This document shows, piece by piece, positions 35,352-43,291 of a stretch of 64,000 nt of DNA (position 1 is its first letter; every line of letters begins with the position of its first letter). A program made the position numbers and the translations under genes. The notes beneath the pieces were generated by a model. It was not told the origin of the DNA. It did no database searches and worked only from the letters and a program-made list of their open reading frames with translations. This stretch comes from Candidatus Solibacter usitatus (GTDB lineage: Bacteria > Acidobacteriota > Terriglobia > Bryobacterales > Bryobacteraceae): contig JACRBC010000021.1 of the NCBI GenBank assembly GCA_016213245.1, forward strand, positions 1 to 64,000. The letters run 5' to 3'.

Positions 35352-36694
35352 AGATTCACATCTACCACTTCCTGCCAGATGCTTTCAGGCACCTGGATTC
35401 CCATCATCCGGAAGCGGTCCATCAGGCGGGGCCTGTAACCGGTCCATTTGAAGCTGCCCTGCACCTTGCCGGCTTCATTGATCCCCGCCCGGGTGAAGAC
35501 GAAAATATCCTTCGTCTTCACCCGGTCGTCCTCCACGCCGGCCACCTCGGCGATGGTCGTTATCTTGCGGCTGCCGTCCTGCAGGCGCGCCACCTGCATC
35601 ACCAGCTTGATCGCGTTCGACATCTGCTGTACCAGCACGCGCGAGGGAATCTCGATGTCGGCCAGCAGCATCATCGACTCCAGCCGTGAAAACGCATCGC
35701 GCGGCGAGTTGGCGTGAATCGTCGTCATCGATCCCTCCACGCCCGTATTCATCGCCTGCAGCATGTCCAGCGCCTCCGCGCCGCGGCACTCGCCGATGAT
35801 GATGCGGTCCGGCCTCATACGCAGCGCCGTCCGCAGCAACTGCCGCTGGTTGATGCCGCCCTCCTTGTTCAGGTTGGCCGGCCGCGTCTCGAACTTCACC
35901 ACGTGCCGCTGCTGCAACTGCAGTTCGGCCGTGTCTTCAATGGTGATGATCCGCTCCTCCTCCGGAATAAAGCGCGACAGGGCGTTCAGCGTCGTCGTCT
36001 TGCCGGAGCCCGTCCCTCCACTGATCAGGATGCTCACCTTGGCCTGCGCGCACGCCGCCATGAAGCGCAGCATCGCCGGAGAGAGCGTCTTCCAGTTCAG
36101 CATCTCCTCGCTGGTCACCACGTGCCGCCCGAATCGCCGGATCGAGAGCGACGGGCCGTCCAGCGCCAGCGGCGGGATGATGGCGTTCACGCGCGAGCCG
36201 TCCAGCAGCCGCGCGTCCACAATCGGCTGCGCCTCGTCCACGCGCCGCCCCACCTGGGCCACGATCTTCTCGATGATGTGCAGCAGGTGCTGGTTGTCAC
36301 GGAACCGGATGGAGGTCAGTTGCAGCTTGCCTCCGCGCTCGACGTACACCTTGTCCCACTTGTTCACCAGGATGTCGGAGATCGACGGGTCTTTCAGCAG
36401 CGGCTCCAGCGGGCCCAGCCCCAGAACTTCGTCCAGCACCTCCTCCACCAGCCGGTTCTGCTCGGCCGTGGTCATCGGCACCCGCTCGTCTTCGATCAGG
36501 CGCTCCACCACTTTGCCGATCTCCGCTCTCACCCGGTCCTTCGGGATCGAACTGACCCGGTCCATGTTCAGCACGCCGAGCAGCTTGCGGTGGATCTCGC
36601 TCTTCAGTTCGAACGCGCGCCCCGCCGCGCGCGCCTGCGTCATGGCCGCGCCGGCGGCCGGTCTCGGTGGAGTTGGTCGCTGGAAATTACCCAT
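35348..36694 (-). CDS. cpaF: CpaF/TadA-type secretion ATPase
   Basis: A 448-residue hexameric secretion ATPase of the type II/IV (GspE/VirB11) superfamily, CpaF branch. The N-terminal domain covers about 25-200. Walker A is GGTGSGKT (226-233), Walker B lies around RIIIGECRG (about 295-303), and the histidine box is TTIHANSPRDA. CpaF powers Flp/Tad pilus assembly, but no other tad or cpa gene is nearby, so its partners must be elsewhere or it acts in another machine. It lies 15 bases after the selenoprotein gene. Confidence 0.92.
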   Translation of the reverse strand: MGNFQRPTPPRPAAGAAMTQARAAGRAFELKSEIHRKLLGVLNMDRVSSIPKDRVRAEIGKVVERLIEDERVPMTTAEQNRLVEEVLDEVLGLGPLEPLLKDPSISDILVNKWDKVYVERGGKLQLTSIRFRDNQHLLHIIEKIVAQVGRRVDEAQPIVDARLLDGSRVNAIIPPLALDGPSLSIRRFGRHVVTSEEMLNWKTLSPAMLRFMAACAQAKVSILISGGTGSGKTTTLNALSRFIPEEERIITIEDTAELQLQQRHVVKFETRPANLNKEGGINQRQLLRTALRMRPDRIIIGECRGAEALDMLQAMNTGVEGSMTTIHANSPRDAFSRLESMMLLADIEIPSRVLVQQMSNAIKLVMQVARLQDGSRKITTIAEVAGVEDDRVKTKDIFVFTRAGINEAGKVQGSFKWTGYRPRLMDRFRMMGIQVPESIWQEVVDVNL

Positions 36695-36709
36695 TTGGTT
36701 ATGCTGCCC

Positions 36710-37045
36710 TCAGAAGCCGGCCCACTCGCCCTCATCGAAGCCAAAGAGGATCTTCGCGCCCTTCTTGAGCAGCGGTCTCCTGATCAGGTTCGGGTTGGCT
36801 GCCATCAGCCGGATCGCCTCCTGGCGGGCCGGCGGGTTCTCCTTCATGTTCCTTTCTCTGTACAACTCGTTCCTCGCGTTCAGAAACAGCCGGTGATCCC
36901 GCGCACCGATCAGTTCATCGAGATCCTCCTCGCTTAAACCCTTGTTCAGGTCGACGGTCTCGATCCGCACACCCTTCCCGGCCAGGAAACTCCCGGCCTT
37001 GCGGCAGGTGGTTCAAGTGGGCTTGGTGTAGAACTTCATCGCCAT
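36710..37045 (-). CDS. ArsC/Spx-fold reductase with predicted selenocysteine (UGA at 37013-37015)
   Basis: Read through one in-frame TGA, this is a 111-residue ArsC-family protein. The N-terminus is MAMKFYTKPT, then the TGA codon (residue 11), then TTCRKAGSFL. Homologues have the catalytic cysteine at this place (KPTCTTCRKA), so the site becomes a U-x-x-C redox pair. The rest of the family pattern is intact after the TGA, including NPNLIRRPLL (about 85-94) and ILFGFDEGEW (about 99-108). ggag lies eight bases before ATG 37045; ATG 37039 is an alternative start. A hairpin follows the TGA. The family reduces arsenate or other oxidised substrates with thiols. selD in the same window also carries a TGA at its cysteine, which supports Sec decoding over a nonsense mutation. 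Automated callers would see only a truncated gene ending the frame at 36970. Confidence 0.82.
36980..36998 (-). promoter_or_regulatory. Predicted bacterial SECIS hairpin of the ArsC-like selenoprotein gene
   Basis: On the minus strand, 14 nt after the TGA, GGCCGGG pairs with CCTGGCC (seven pairs, one G-U) around the five-base loop AGTTT. The loop G and U fall about 26-27 nt from the U of the UGA, within the range described for bacterial SECIS elements. The structure is inferred from base pairing only. Confidence 0.6.
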
Positions 37046-37084
37046 GTGAAACGCTCCAGATTCATGATAGACCGCGGGGCGCCC

Positions 37085-37408
37085 TCAGTACCGCGGCACC
37101 GCCGCATCCACCTGCGTGCTCCACCGTTCAATCCCGCCGGCCAACGACACGCAGTTGCCCACACCCTGTCCCCTCAGCCAGTTCACAACCCGCAAGCTCC
37201 GCACCCCGTGATGGCACACGATCACCAGCAGTGTTTCCTCCGCCAGCGCCTCAAGCCGTTGGAATTCCTGCCGCACCTCGCCCATCGGCACAAGCTCGGC
37301 CCCCTCGATGCGAGCCGCCTCCCATTCGGCCGGCTCCCGCACGTCGATCAGCCTCGCGTGGCCGGCGTCCAGCTTTGCTTTGGCCTCCGCCGGCGAAACT
37401 TCATACAT
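37085..37408 (-). CDS. Single-domain rhodanese-like sulfurtransferase
   Basis: A 107-residue rhodanese domain with IDVREPAEW (21-29) and the active-site loop CHHGVRS (65-71), where C65 would carry the persulfide. Such proteins move sulfane sulfur, or in some cases selenium, to acceptors. ATG 37408 was preferred to the upstream TTG at 37423. It lies 39 bp before the Sec-containing ArsC-like gene and is the first gene of the long minus-strand set, so a shared redox role is plausible. Confidence 0.88.
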   Translation of the reverse strand: MYEVSPAEAKAKLDAGHARLIDVREPAEWEAARIEGAELVPMGEVRQEFQRLEALAEETLLVIVCHHGVRSLRVVNWLRGQGVGNCVSLAGGIERWSTQVDAAVPRY

Positions 37409-37416
37409 TTGTGGGG

Positions 37417-37445
37417 TTCTCAAACATGGGATTTTAGCGTAGAAT
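37417..37445 (+). promoter_or_regulatory. Candidate sigma-70-type promoter of the class III aminotransferase gene
   Basis: TTCTCA (37417-37422) and TAGAAT (37440-37445) are separated by 17 bp and match four and five of six consensus bases. The predicted transcript starts near 37452 and has a leader of about 115 nt before ATG 37567. The call rests on consensus matching in an A/T-richer island only. Confidence 0.45.
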
Positions 37446-37566
37446 CAAGTCATGGTGGCAACACCGGCCAGCATTCGCCCCTTCCTCTTCGCCTGCGACT
37501 AGCGCACGCGCACCCCTTCGCGTTTTCATCCCCCTGCCAGCCAGTGTGTCCGCTTCGGAGGTTCCC

Positions 37567-38919
37567 ATGCATTCGACCGTGCGCAACGATCTGCCGTCCC
37601 TCACCACCACTCTGCCCGGCCCCAAGGCCCAGGCCATCATCGAACGGGACCGCAAGACCATCTCATCGTCTTACACCCGCGGCTACCCGCTCGTCATCGC
37701 CCGCGGTGAAGGCGCCATGGTGGAGGATGTCGATGGCAACCGCTTCCTCGACATGAACGCCGGCATCGCCGTCGTCGCCACCGGCCATTCCCACCCCAAG
37801 GTGGTGGCCGCCGTGCGCGCCCAGGCCGAGAAGTTCATCCACATGTCGGGAACCGATTTCTACTACGAGTCCATGGTCGAACTCGCCGAAAAACTCGCTT
37901 CGCTTGCTCCCGGCTCTGATGACAAGCGGGTGTACTTCGGCAACTCCGGCACCGAGGCCATCGAGGCCGCACTGAAGCTCGCCCGTTATCACACCGGCCG
38001 CGACAAGTTCATCGCCTTCCTCGGCGGCTTCCACGGCCGTACGATGGGCGCGCTGTCCCTCACCGGCTCCAAGAGCGTGCAGAAAAAGGGTTTTGGGCCC
38101 CTGCTCGGCGGCGTCACACACATCCCCTATGCCTACTGCTACCGTTGCGCTTACGGCAAGCGGCCCGACACCTGCGGCGTCGAATGCGTCAAGGTGCTCG
38201 AGGAGCAGTTGTTCAAGACCATCCTGCCCGCCGAGGAAGTCGCCGCCGTCTTCGTCGAGCCCATCCAGGGCGAGGGCGGCTACGTCGTCCCGCCCCGCGC
38301 CTTCTTCGATCAGCTCCGCGCCCTCTGCGACCGCCACGGCATCCTCCTGGTCGCCGACGAGGTGCAGAGCGGCATGGGCCGCACCGGCCGCATGTTCGCC
38401 AGCGAGCACTTCGACCTGGTCCCCGACGTCATCGCCCTCGCCAAGGGCATCGCCAGCGGCATGCCCCTCAGCGCCACCATCGCCAAGGCCCGCTACATGC
38501 AATGGAAACCGGGCGCGCACGCCTCCACCTTCGGCGGCAACCCGGTGAGCATCGCCGCCTCACTGGCCACCATCGAACTGCTCGAACAGGGCCTCATCGA
38601 CCACGCCGCCCGCCTCGGCGCCCGCATGAAGGCCCGGATGGCTGAATGGCCGGCGCACTCTCCCATCATCGGCGACGTGCGCGGCGAGGGGCTCATGCTC
38701 GCCCTCGAAATCGTCAAAGACCAATCCTCCAAGGAGAGGGCGCCTGAAGTCCGGGACCGCATCGTCCACCTCGCTTTCGAACGCGGACTCCTCGTCCTCG
38801 GCGCCGGGCCAAACTCCATCCGCCTCTCACCTGCCCTCGTCCTCTCCCAGGACCAAGCCGATTTCGCCCTCGATACCCTCGAGGAGTGCATCCGCGAGGC
38901 TACCAGTCCGACCGCCTGA
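37567..38919 (+). CDS. Class III PLP-dependent aminotransferase (acetylornithine/GABA family)
   Basis: A 450-residue fold-type I enzyme with GNSGTEAIEAALK (125-137), D264 in ADEVQSGMGR, and the Schiff-base lysine K293 in ALAKGIASG. Family members transaminate omega-amino groups of GABA or acetylornithine. This one has a four-cysteine insert, CYRCAYGKRPDTCGVEC (191-207), that I associate with the archaeal-type acetylornithine aminotransferase subgroup, some members of which are amino-acid racemases. ATG 37567 has ggagg five bases upstream, which decides the start over GTG 37546. Confidence 0.9.
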   Translation: MHSTVRNDLPSLTTTLPGPKAQAIIERDRKTISSSYTRGYPLVIARGEGAMVEDVDGNRFLDMNAGIAVVATGHSHPKVVAAVRAQAEKFIHMSGTDFYYESMVELAEKLASLAPGSDDKRVYFGNSGTEAIEAALKLARYHTGRDKFIAFLGGFHGRTMGALSLTGSKSVQKKGFGPLLGGVTHIPYAYCYRCAYGKRPDTCGVECVKVLEEQLFKTILPAEEVAAVFVEPIQGEGGYVVPPRAFFDQLRALCDRHGILLVADEVQSGMGRTGRMFASEHFDLVPDVIALAKGIASGMPLSATIAKARYMQWKPGAHASTFGGNPVSIAASLATIELLEQGLIDHAARLGARMKARMAEWPAHSPIIGDVRGEGLMLALEIVKDQSSKERAPEVRDRIVHLAFERGLLVLGAGPNSIRLSPALVLSQDQADFALDTLEECIREATSPTA

Positions 38920-38938
38920 TTCCCGCTACACTGTTCTG

Positions 38939-39475
38939 GTGGCCAGCCCGCGCATACTCGACGTCGGTTGCGGCATCAATAAGCTGCCCGGCTCGCTCGG
39001 TGTCGACCGCAATCCGCGCAGCAACGCCGATGTCCTCTGCGACCTCGACCGATTCCCCTACCCCTTCCGCGACTCCACCTTCGATCGCCTCCAGGCCATC
39101 CACGTCATCGAGCACGTCTCCGATGTCCTTCGCACAATCGAGGAGTTCCACCGCCTGGTCCGCCCCGGCGGCACCATTCGCCTGGAAACCCCCCACTACA
39201 CCGATTTTTCAAGTTTCTGCGACCCCACCCACCGCTGGCACCTCAACTCGTTCTCCTTCAGGTATTTCGGCGATGACAACGCCGGCTACGGCTTTTACTC
39301 CACCGCACGCCTGCGTGAGAAAAAAGTCCGCCTCCGCCTACTTGCTCTCTGGAGGTATCTGGGATTCGAGCTGCTTGTCAACGCCTTCCCGCGTTTCCGG
39401 CGCTTCTGGGAGCACTACCTGTGTTACGTCGTCCGCGGTAAGGTGATCGTATTCGAGTTCGAAGTCCTGAAGTAG
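38939..39475 (+). CDS. Class I SAM-dependent methyltransferase
   Basis: A 178-residue methyltransferase. ILDVGCGINKLPGSLGVD (about 6-23) is the SAM-binding motif I and acidic loop, and the HVIEHVSDV and LVRPGGTIRLETPH segments are motifs of the Methyltransf_11 group. The acceptor is unknown. The GTG start at 38939 follows the aminotransferase stop by 19 bp, and the next gene begins two bases after its stop. Confidence 0.86.
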   Translation: MASPRILDVGCGINKLPGSLGVDRNPRSNADVLCDLDRFPYPFRDSTFDRLQAIHVIEHVSDVLRTIEEFHRLVRPGGTIRLETPHYTDFSSFCDPTHRWHLNSFSFRYFGDDNAGYGFYSTARLREKKVRLRLLALWRYLGFELLVNAFPRFRRFWEHYLCYVVRGKVIVFEFEVLK

Positions 39476-39477
39476 GC

Positions 39478-39909
39478 GTGCTGCTCCTGCCCTTGTTGGA
39501 ACTCTGTGACCGGATCCGCCACCGCGCCCGGCTTCGCCGCTGGAACCCCGACGCCGCCTGGGGCCGCCGCGCTGAAGACCTCGCCCATCGCCACCTCCAG
39601 AGGGCAGGTATGCGCGTGGTTGCGCGAAACTGGACCCGTCCCGGCCTCCGTGGCGAAGTAGACCTGGTCGCCTGGGACGGCGATCGCCTTGTCTTCGTCG
39701 AGGTCAAGTCCCGCCGCGATTCCCTCCACGGTCCCCCCGAGCGCGCCATCGATCCCCTCAAGAAGCTGCTTGTCGGCTCAGCCGCCTTCTATTTCCTCCG
39801 CCGCTGGCGAGTCCCTCCTGATCGGGCGCGCTGCGACCTCGTCACCGTCGTCTTCCACCCCTTTCAGATCCGCCACATCCCCGACGCCTGGTCGCTACGC
39901 GAATCCTAA
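39478..39909 (+). CDS. YraN/UPF0102 family endonuclease-like protein
   Basis: A 143-residue restriction-endonuclease-fold protein. GRRAEDLAHRHL (about 29-40) is the family opening, and RGEVDLVAWDGDRLVFVEVKSR (split as 58-68 and 69-79) contains the D and E-x-K catalytic triad. Its cellular role is not well defined. The GTG start and two-base spacing place it in the operon with the methyltransferase. The stop overlaps the convergent gene by four bases. Confidence 0.9.
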   Translation: MLLLPLLELCDRIRHRARLRRWNPDAAWGRRAEDLAHRHLQRAGMRVVARNWTRPGLRGEVDLVAWDGDRLVFVEVKSRRDSLHGPPERAIDPLKKLLVGSAAFYFLRRWRVPPDRARCDLVTVVFHPFQIRHIPDAWSLRES

Positions 39910-40226
39910 ACCTCCATTTCGTACAGCCTGACATCGTCCAGCAATCGCCGCACAACGCCATCCCGCGCCGCCGACTCCAGCATACAGCGCTGCTTCCCGC
40001 TCGAGCCTTCCACGCGCACCTTCGCTCCCTGCCGGCTCACCCGCCACGCCGAGCGGGCTCCATGTGACCAATGAAGATGCTCCGGCGGCCCTTCCCCGCC
40101 CGCGATCATCTGCATGCCGCCCTCCGGCCCGACGAATATCGTCCAATCCCCCGTCCCGAGCCCCGCCTCCACGGAATCCGTGGCCGCCTCCAGCAATCCG
40201 CGCGCGCTCTCGATCAACCCATCCAT
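39906..40226 (-). CDS. Small soluble protein of unknown function
   Basis: A 106-residue protein without signal peptide, membrane helix or recognised domain. The pattern (helix about 2-20, then strands WTIFVGPEGGMQM, AWRVSRQGAKVRVEG and VRLYEMEV) suggests a small beta-sheet protein. aagagg precedes ATG 40226. It converges on yraN with a four-base overlap, and its codon use matches its neighbours, which supports a real gene. Confidence 0.65.
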   Translation of the reverse strand: MDGLIESARGLLEAATDSVEAGLGTGDWTIFVGPEGGMQMIAGGEGPPEHLHWSHGARSAWRVSRQGAKVRVEGSSGKQRCMLESAARDGVVRRLLDDVRLYEMEV

Positions 40227-40525
40227 GCCTCTTACATCGGCCAGTGTTGCTCCCTTTTGAGGAAAGCCATTTCAAACGGGCCGTCATGGGATGACGATGC
40301 GGCCGCAATTCCATGTCACCGGGACCGACCCCGGCCCGGCTGTCAACGTCCTGGCCTCAAGGATCACGCCAGCCTCGCCCATATCGTCGATGGGATGCGC
40401 TCTCTTTCCTGGCATCTCGACGAGATGCTCCATTCCCATCGCGCTGCCGCCTTCGGCGACGAACGGGTGAAACGCCGCCGCGCCGCCTCCGGCTGATCAG
40501 CGGAGCTGTGCTATGATTCCGGCGA
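40227..40525. pseudogene. Intergenic segment with a possible frameshifted small ORF (plus strand, about 40291-40496)
   Basis: No intact gene is seen. On the plus strand, ATG 40291 opens a frame (MTMRPQFHVTG). Inserting one base near 40352 would join it to a second frame with protein-like sequence (LAHIVDGMRSLSWHLDEML) ending at TGA 40494-40496, giving roughly 69 residues. Without that frameshift neither part is convincing. It may be a decayed gene, a sequencing error or chance. Confidence 0.25.
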
Positions 40526-41203
40526 GTGTTCGAGAATCTGCGCATCCACCCGGCTCTGGCGTTCATTTTCGACATGGATGGCGTGATTGTGGAATCGACT
40601 GAGCTGCACACTCGGGCGTGGGATGAGTACCTGTCACGCCAAGGTATGGCGGCCAACGGCATCATGTCCCGCATGCTGGGAAAGCGGAACGACCAGATCG
40701 TCCACGAGATTTGGGGTCCGGACCTGCCCGAGGCGGAGGTGTTCCGCCACGGGGCGGACAAGGAGCGGCTGTACCGCGAGCTGATGGGTGCGGAATTGGA
40801 CCGCCACCTGGTGGGTGGCGTGCGTGAGTTTGTGCGGGCGGCGCACGCGGCTGGCGTGAAGTGCGCCCTGGCCACCAACGCGGAACCCCTGAACGTTGAA
40901 TTCGTGGTGGGCGGATCGGGGTTGAGGCCTTGCTTCGGCACGCTGGTGGACGGCCACCAGGTGAAGAACGCCAAGCCCGATCCGGAGGTGTTTCTGACGG
41001 CGGCATCGCGCCTCGGCGTCCGGGCGGAGAACTGCATTGTCTTTGAAGACTCGCCCGGCGGCATGACCGCCGCGCGTGCGGCGGGAGCCCGCGTGGCCGG
41101 GCTGCTCACCACTCTGAGGGAGGCGCCGCTGGCCGACCTCTCCATTCCGGATTTCCACGACCCACGTCTGCTGCCATGGCTTTCGACGCTCCAACCCCGA
41201 TGA
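40526..41203 (+). CDS. HAD-superfamily phosphatase/phosphomutase (beta-phosphoglucomutase-like)
   Basis: A 225-residue HAD subfamily IA protein. FDMDGVIVES (14-23) carries the nucleophile and general-acid aspartates. ALATNAE is motif II, the lysine of KNAKPDPEVF is motif III, and VFEDSPGGMTAA is motif IV. Substrates are small phosphorylated sugars or similar metabolites. GTG 40526 is the only start upstream of motif I. The stop overlaps the start of the following gene (ATGA). Confidence 0.9.
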   Translation: MFENLRIHPALAFIFDMDGVIVESTELHTRAWDEYLSRQGMAANGIMSRMLGKRNDQIVHEIWGPDLPEAEVFRHGADKERLYRELMGAELDRHLVGGVREFVRAAHAAGVKCALATNAEPLNVEFVVGGSGLRPCFGTLVDGHQVKNAKPDPEVFLTAASRLGVRAENCIVFEDSPGGMTAARAAGARVAGLLTTLREAPLADLSIPDFHDPRLLPWLSTLQPR

Positions 41204-42672
41204 ATTCGACCACCGTGGCCACGGCGGTGGTGTCCATTGTCGCCGCTTCGCTGGTATGGTGGCGCCGCGTGCGCAGGCTGACGCGGTTGCGCCAGACGGT
41301 GGCGCACATCAATGCCCTGTCGGAGGAGATTCTGTCGGCCCACTCGGCGCCCGAGATCGTGGACCAAATCGCCAAGGCCCTGCCCGAATTGCCGCCGCTG
41401 GCCTCGGCGTCGATATTGTTGACGGATCCCGAATCGAGTGAGCTCGTTTTGGCGGCGGGCCCGGCAGGGGGGCGCGACGTGGCGTTGCGGTGCCACCGGA
41501 GCCGGGCGGTGGCGAGCACGGACCAGGAGATCTGCCTGCCGATGTCGGCCCTGGGGTCGCATGCCGGGGTCTTGCGGCTGAGCGCGCTGGAACCGTTGCG
41601 GCCGCAGGAGGACGAGATCGGCGCCCTGCGGCATCTGGCCAACCAGGTGGCCATCGCGTTGAGGTTGTTGGACCAACGCTCGCTGCGCGAACAGATTCTG
41701 CGCAGCGAGAAGGTGGGCGCGGCAGGGCAGTTGATTTCCTCTATCGCGGCCGAGCTGAAGCCGCCACTGGAGCGGATCGCCGCCACCGGGCTGGAATCGG
41801 TCGCCCGGGATACCGAAATCGCCCTGCGCACTCTGGACCGGCTGATCTCCTTCGGACGGCCGGACCAGACGCGGATCCAGCCGGTCGACATCAACCTCTC
41901 ACTGCGCGAGCTGATGGACTTCCGCGCCCAGCCATGCAGGCTGCACCATATCTCGCCGGAGTGCAACCTGCTGGACGGTGAACTGTTCGTGCTGGCTTCC
42001 CGCGGCCAGATCGAGATGGCGCTGCTGAGCCTGCTGGTACACGCGGAACAGTCGCTCCAGCACTCGGTTTCCAAGGTCCTTTCGGTCTCCTCACAGGAGA
42101 GAGCCGGGCGGGCGCTGCTCTCGATTTCATTCCCCGCGGTTTCAGTTGAGGGGCAATCGGAAAGCGGAGGCGGCAGTTGGGGGCTGGCCGTGGCTCGCGG
42201 CATCATCGAGAACCATGGAGGGGAGTTGCAGGTTGCCACTTCGCCGGCCGGGAGCCGCTTTGACGTCGATTTGCCGCTGACCGACGCCCGGGCCGCGGGC
42301 GACCGTCCGCCGGGGCGGCAGGGAGCGGCGCGTCCGCTGACCATCCTGCTGGCCCACCCCGACGCCGATGCGCTACGGCCGGTTCTCCATATGCTCAGCG
42401 CACGCGGCCATCGCGCGGTGCTTGCGCTGAGCGGGGGCGAGGCCGTCCACTTCGCATCGCGATTGCGCTTCGACGCGGTCTTCGCCTCACGCGACTTACC
42501 GGACCTCGACTGGAACAGCGTTTCGGAGAGATTGCGTGAGCACACGGCCTGCATCGGACAACTGGCCACGCCCAGTGACCCGGCCAAGCCCGGGACCGTC
42601 ACCCTGCACCTGCCGCCCGAGGAGGGCGCGCTCGACCGGATGCTGCTCGACGTCGAGCGGACCGCGCAGTGA
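41200..42672 (+). CDS. Degenerate sensor histidine kinase with GAF-like, ATPase-like and pseudo-receiver regions
   Basis: The 490-residue protein has a membrane helix (about 5-21), a GAF-like domain (about 40-157), a DHp-like helical pair (about 160-235), an ATPase-like region (about 255-360) and a receiver-like C-terminus (about 380-485). Key residues are missing. In SSIAAELKPPL (180-190) the phosphoacceptor His is A184. The N-box is SLLVHA (277-282), without its asparagines. In DAVFASRDLP (425-434) the receiver aspartate is S430. It is therefore probably not an active phosphotransfer protein. Translation is coupled to the HAD gene. Confidence 0.75.
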   Translation: MNSTTVATAVVSIVAASLVWWRRVRRLTRLRQTVAHINALSEEILSAHSAPEIVDQIAKALPELPPLASASILLTDPESSELVLAAGPAGGRDVALRCHRSRAVASTDQEICLPMSALGSHAGVLRLSALEPLRPQEDEIGALRHLANQVAIALRLLDQRSLREQILRSEKVGAAGQLISSIAAELKPPLERIAATGLESVARDTEIALRTLDRLISFGRPDQTRIQPVDINLSLRELMDFRAQPCRLHHISPECNLLDGELFVLASRGQIEMALLSLLVHAEQSLQHSVSKVLSVSSQERAGRALLSISFPAVSVEGQSESGGGSWGLAVARGIIENHGGELQVATSPAGSRFDVDLPLTDARAAGDRPPGRQGAARPLTILLAHPDADALRPVLHMLSARGHRAVLALSGGEAVHFASRLRFDAVFASRDLPDLDWNSVSERLREHTACIGQLATPSDPAKPGTVTLHLPPEEGALDRMLLDVERTAQ

Positions 42673-42684
42673 GACAATAATCAC

Positions 42685-43179
42685 ATGGTCAAGCCGGGCC
42701 TTCGACTCATCGGCGCGGCGCTGCTGCTGTGCGCCGCCATCCCCGCCCAGAAGAAGTATGCCGGACCTCGCCCGCCCAAGCCCGACGTCCCCTTTCTACT
42801 GCACGCCGGGAAGCTCGTCGAACTGGAGACGGGCACGGCGGCCGAGTCTCAGGACAAAGACGGCACGCTGTACACGGTGGGAGGCGCGACATCGCCGGCG
42901 CGCACGCCGATGAGTGAGCCGATTTTCATCTTCCAGGCGGCGAAGATCAATCCGGACCGCCTCTCGCTGTACAAGATGGAGGTCCGCGGGGGTAGCCGGG
43001 TGTTGCTGTTGCCGCCGCCGAACAAGCGCAAGAAGGATTCGGCCAGACCGCTGTTCCTGATGGTGACGCCGCTGGCGCCGGGGCTGTTCAAAGTCGAGGT
43101 GAACGAGTTCATCGACAACGGCGAGTATTGCCTCTCGCCGGAGGGTTCAAACCAGGTCTTCTGCTTCACCACGTATTGA
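42685..43179 (+). CDS. Secreted protein of unknown function
   Basis: A 164-residue protein with a signal peptide (about 1-21, ending AAIPAQ) and a mature part rich in lysine and proline. Predicted strands such as VRGGSRVLLLPPP and GLFKVEVNEF suggest a small beta domain. Two cysteines near the C-terminus (YCLSPEG and VFCFTTY) could form a disulfide. It starts 12 bases after the degenerate kinase and may be cotranscribed with it. No family was recognised. Confidence 0.7.
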   Translation: MVKPGLRLIGAALLLCAAIPAQKKYAGPRPPKPDVPFLLHAGKLVELETGTAAESQDKDGTLYTVGGATSPARTPMSEPIFIFQAAKINPDRLSLYKMEVRGGSRVLLLPPPNKRKKDSARPLFLMVTPLAPGLFKVEVNEFIDNGEYCLSPEGSNQVFCFTTY

Positions 43180-43291
43180 CCGCTCGTTGAGCTGCAACCA
43201 GGCAGCCGTCATACTCCCACATCGCCACACCTCCACCCAGACTGGCACGGCCGTGTGCCTTTACAATGGTCCCTTGCACCCCGTTGCGTCC

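Noticed and set aside
36710-36970. Reading the ArsC-like gene as an 86-residue protein starting at 36970
   Set aside because: This start lacks the redox motif, and the conserved family sequence continues upstream through the TGA to a start with a ribosome binding site.
37453-37503. Possible 16-codon leader peptide before the class III aminotransferase
   Set aside because: The mini-ORF has no repeated regulatory codons and no clear attenuator or riboswitch structure around it.
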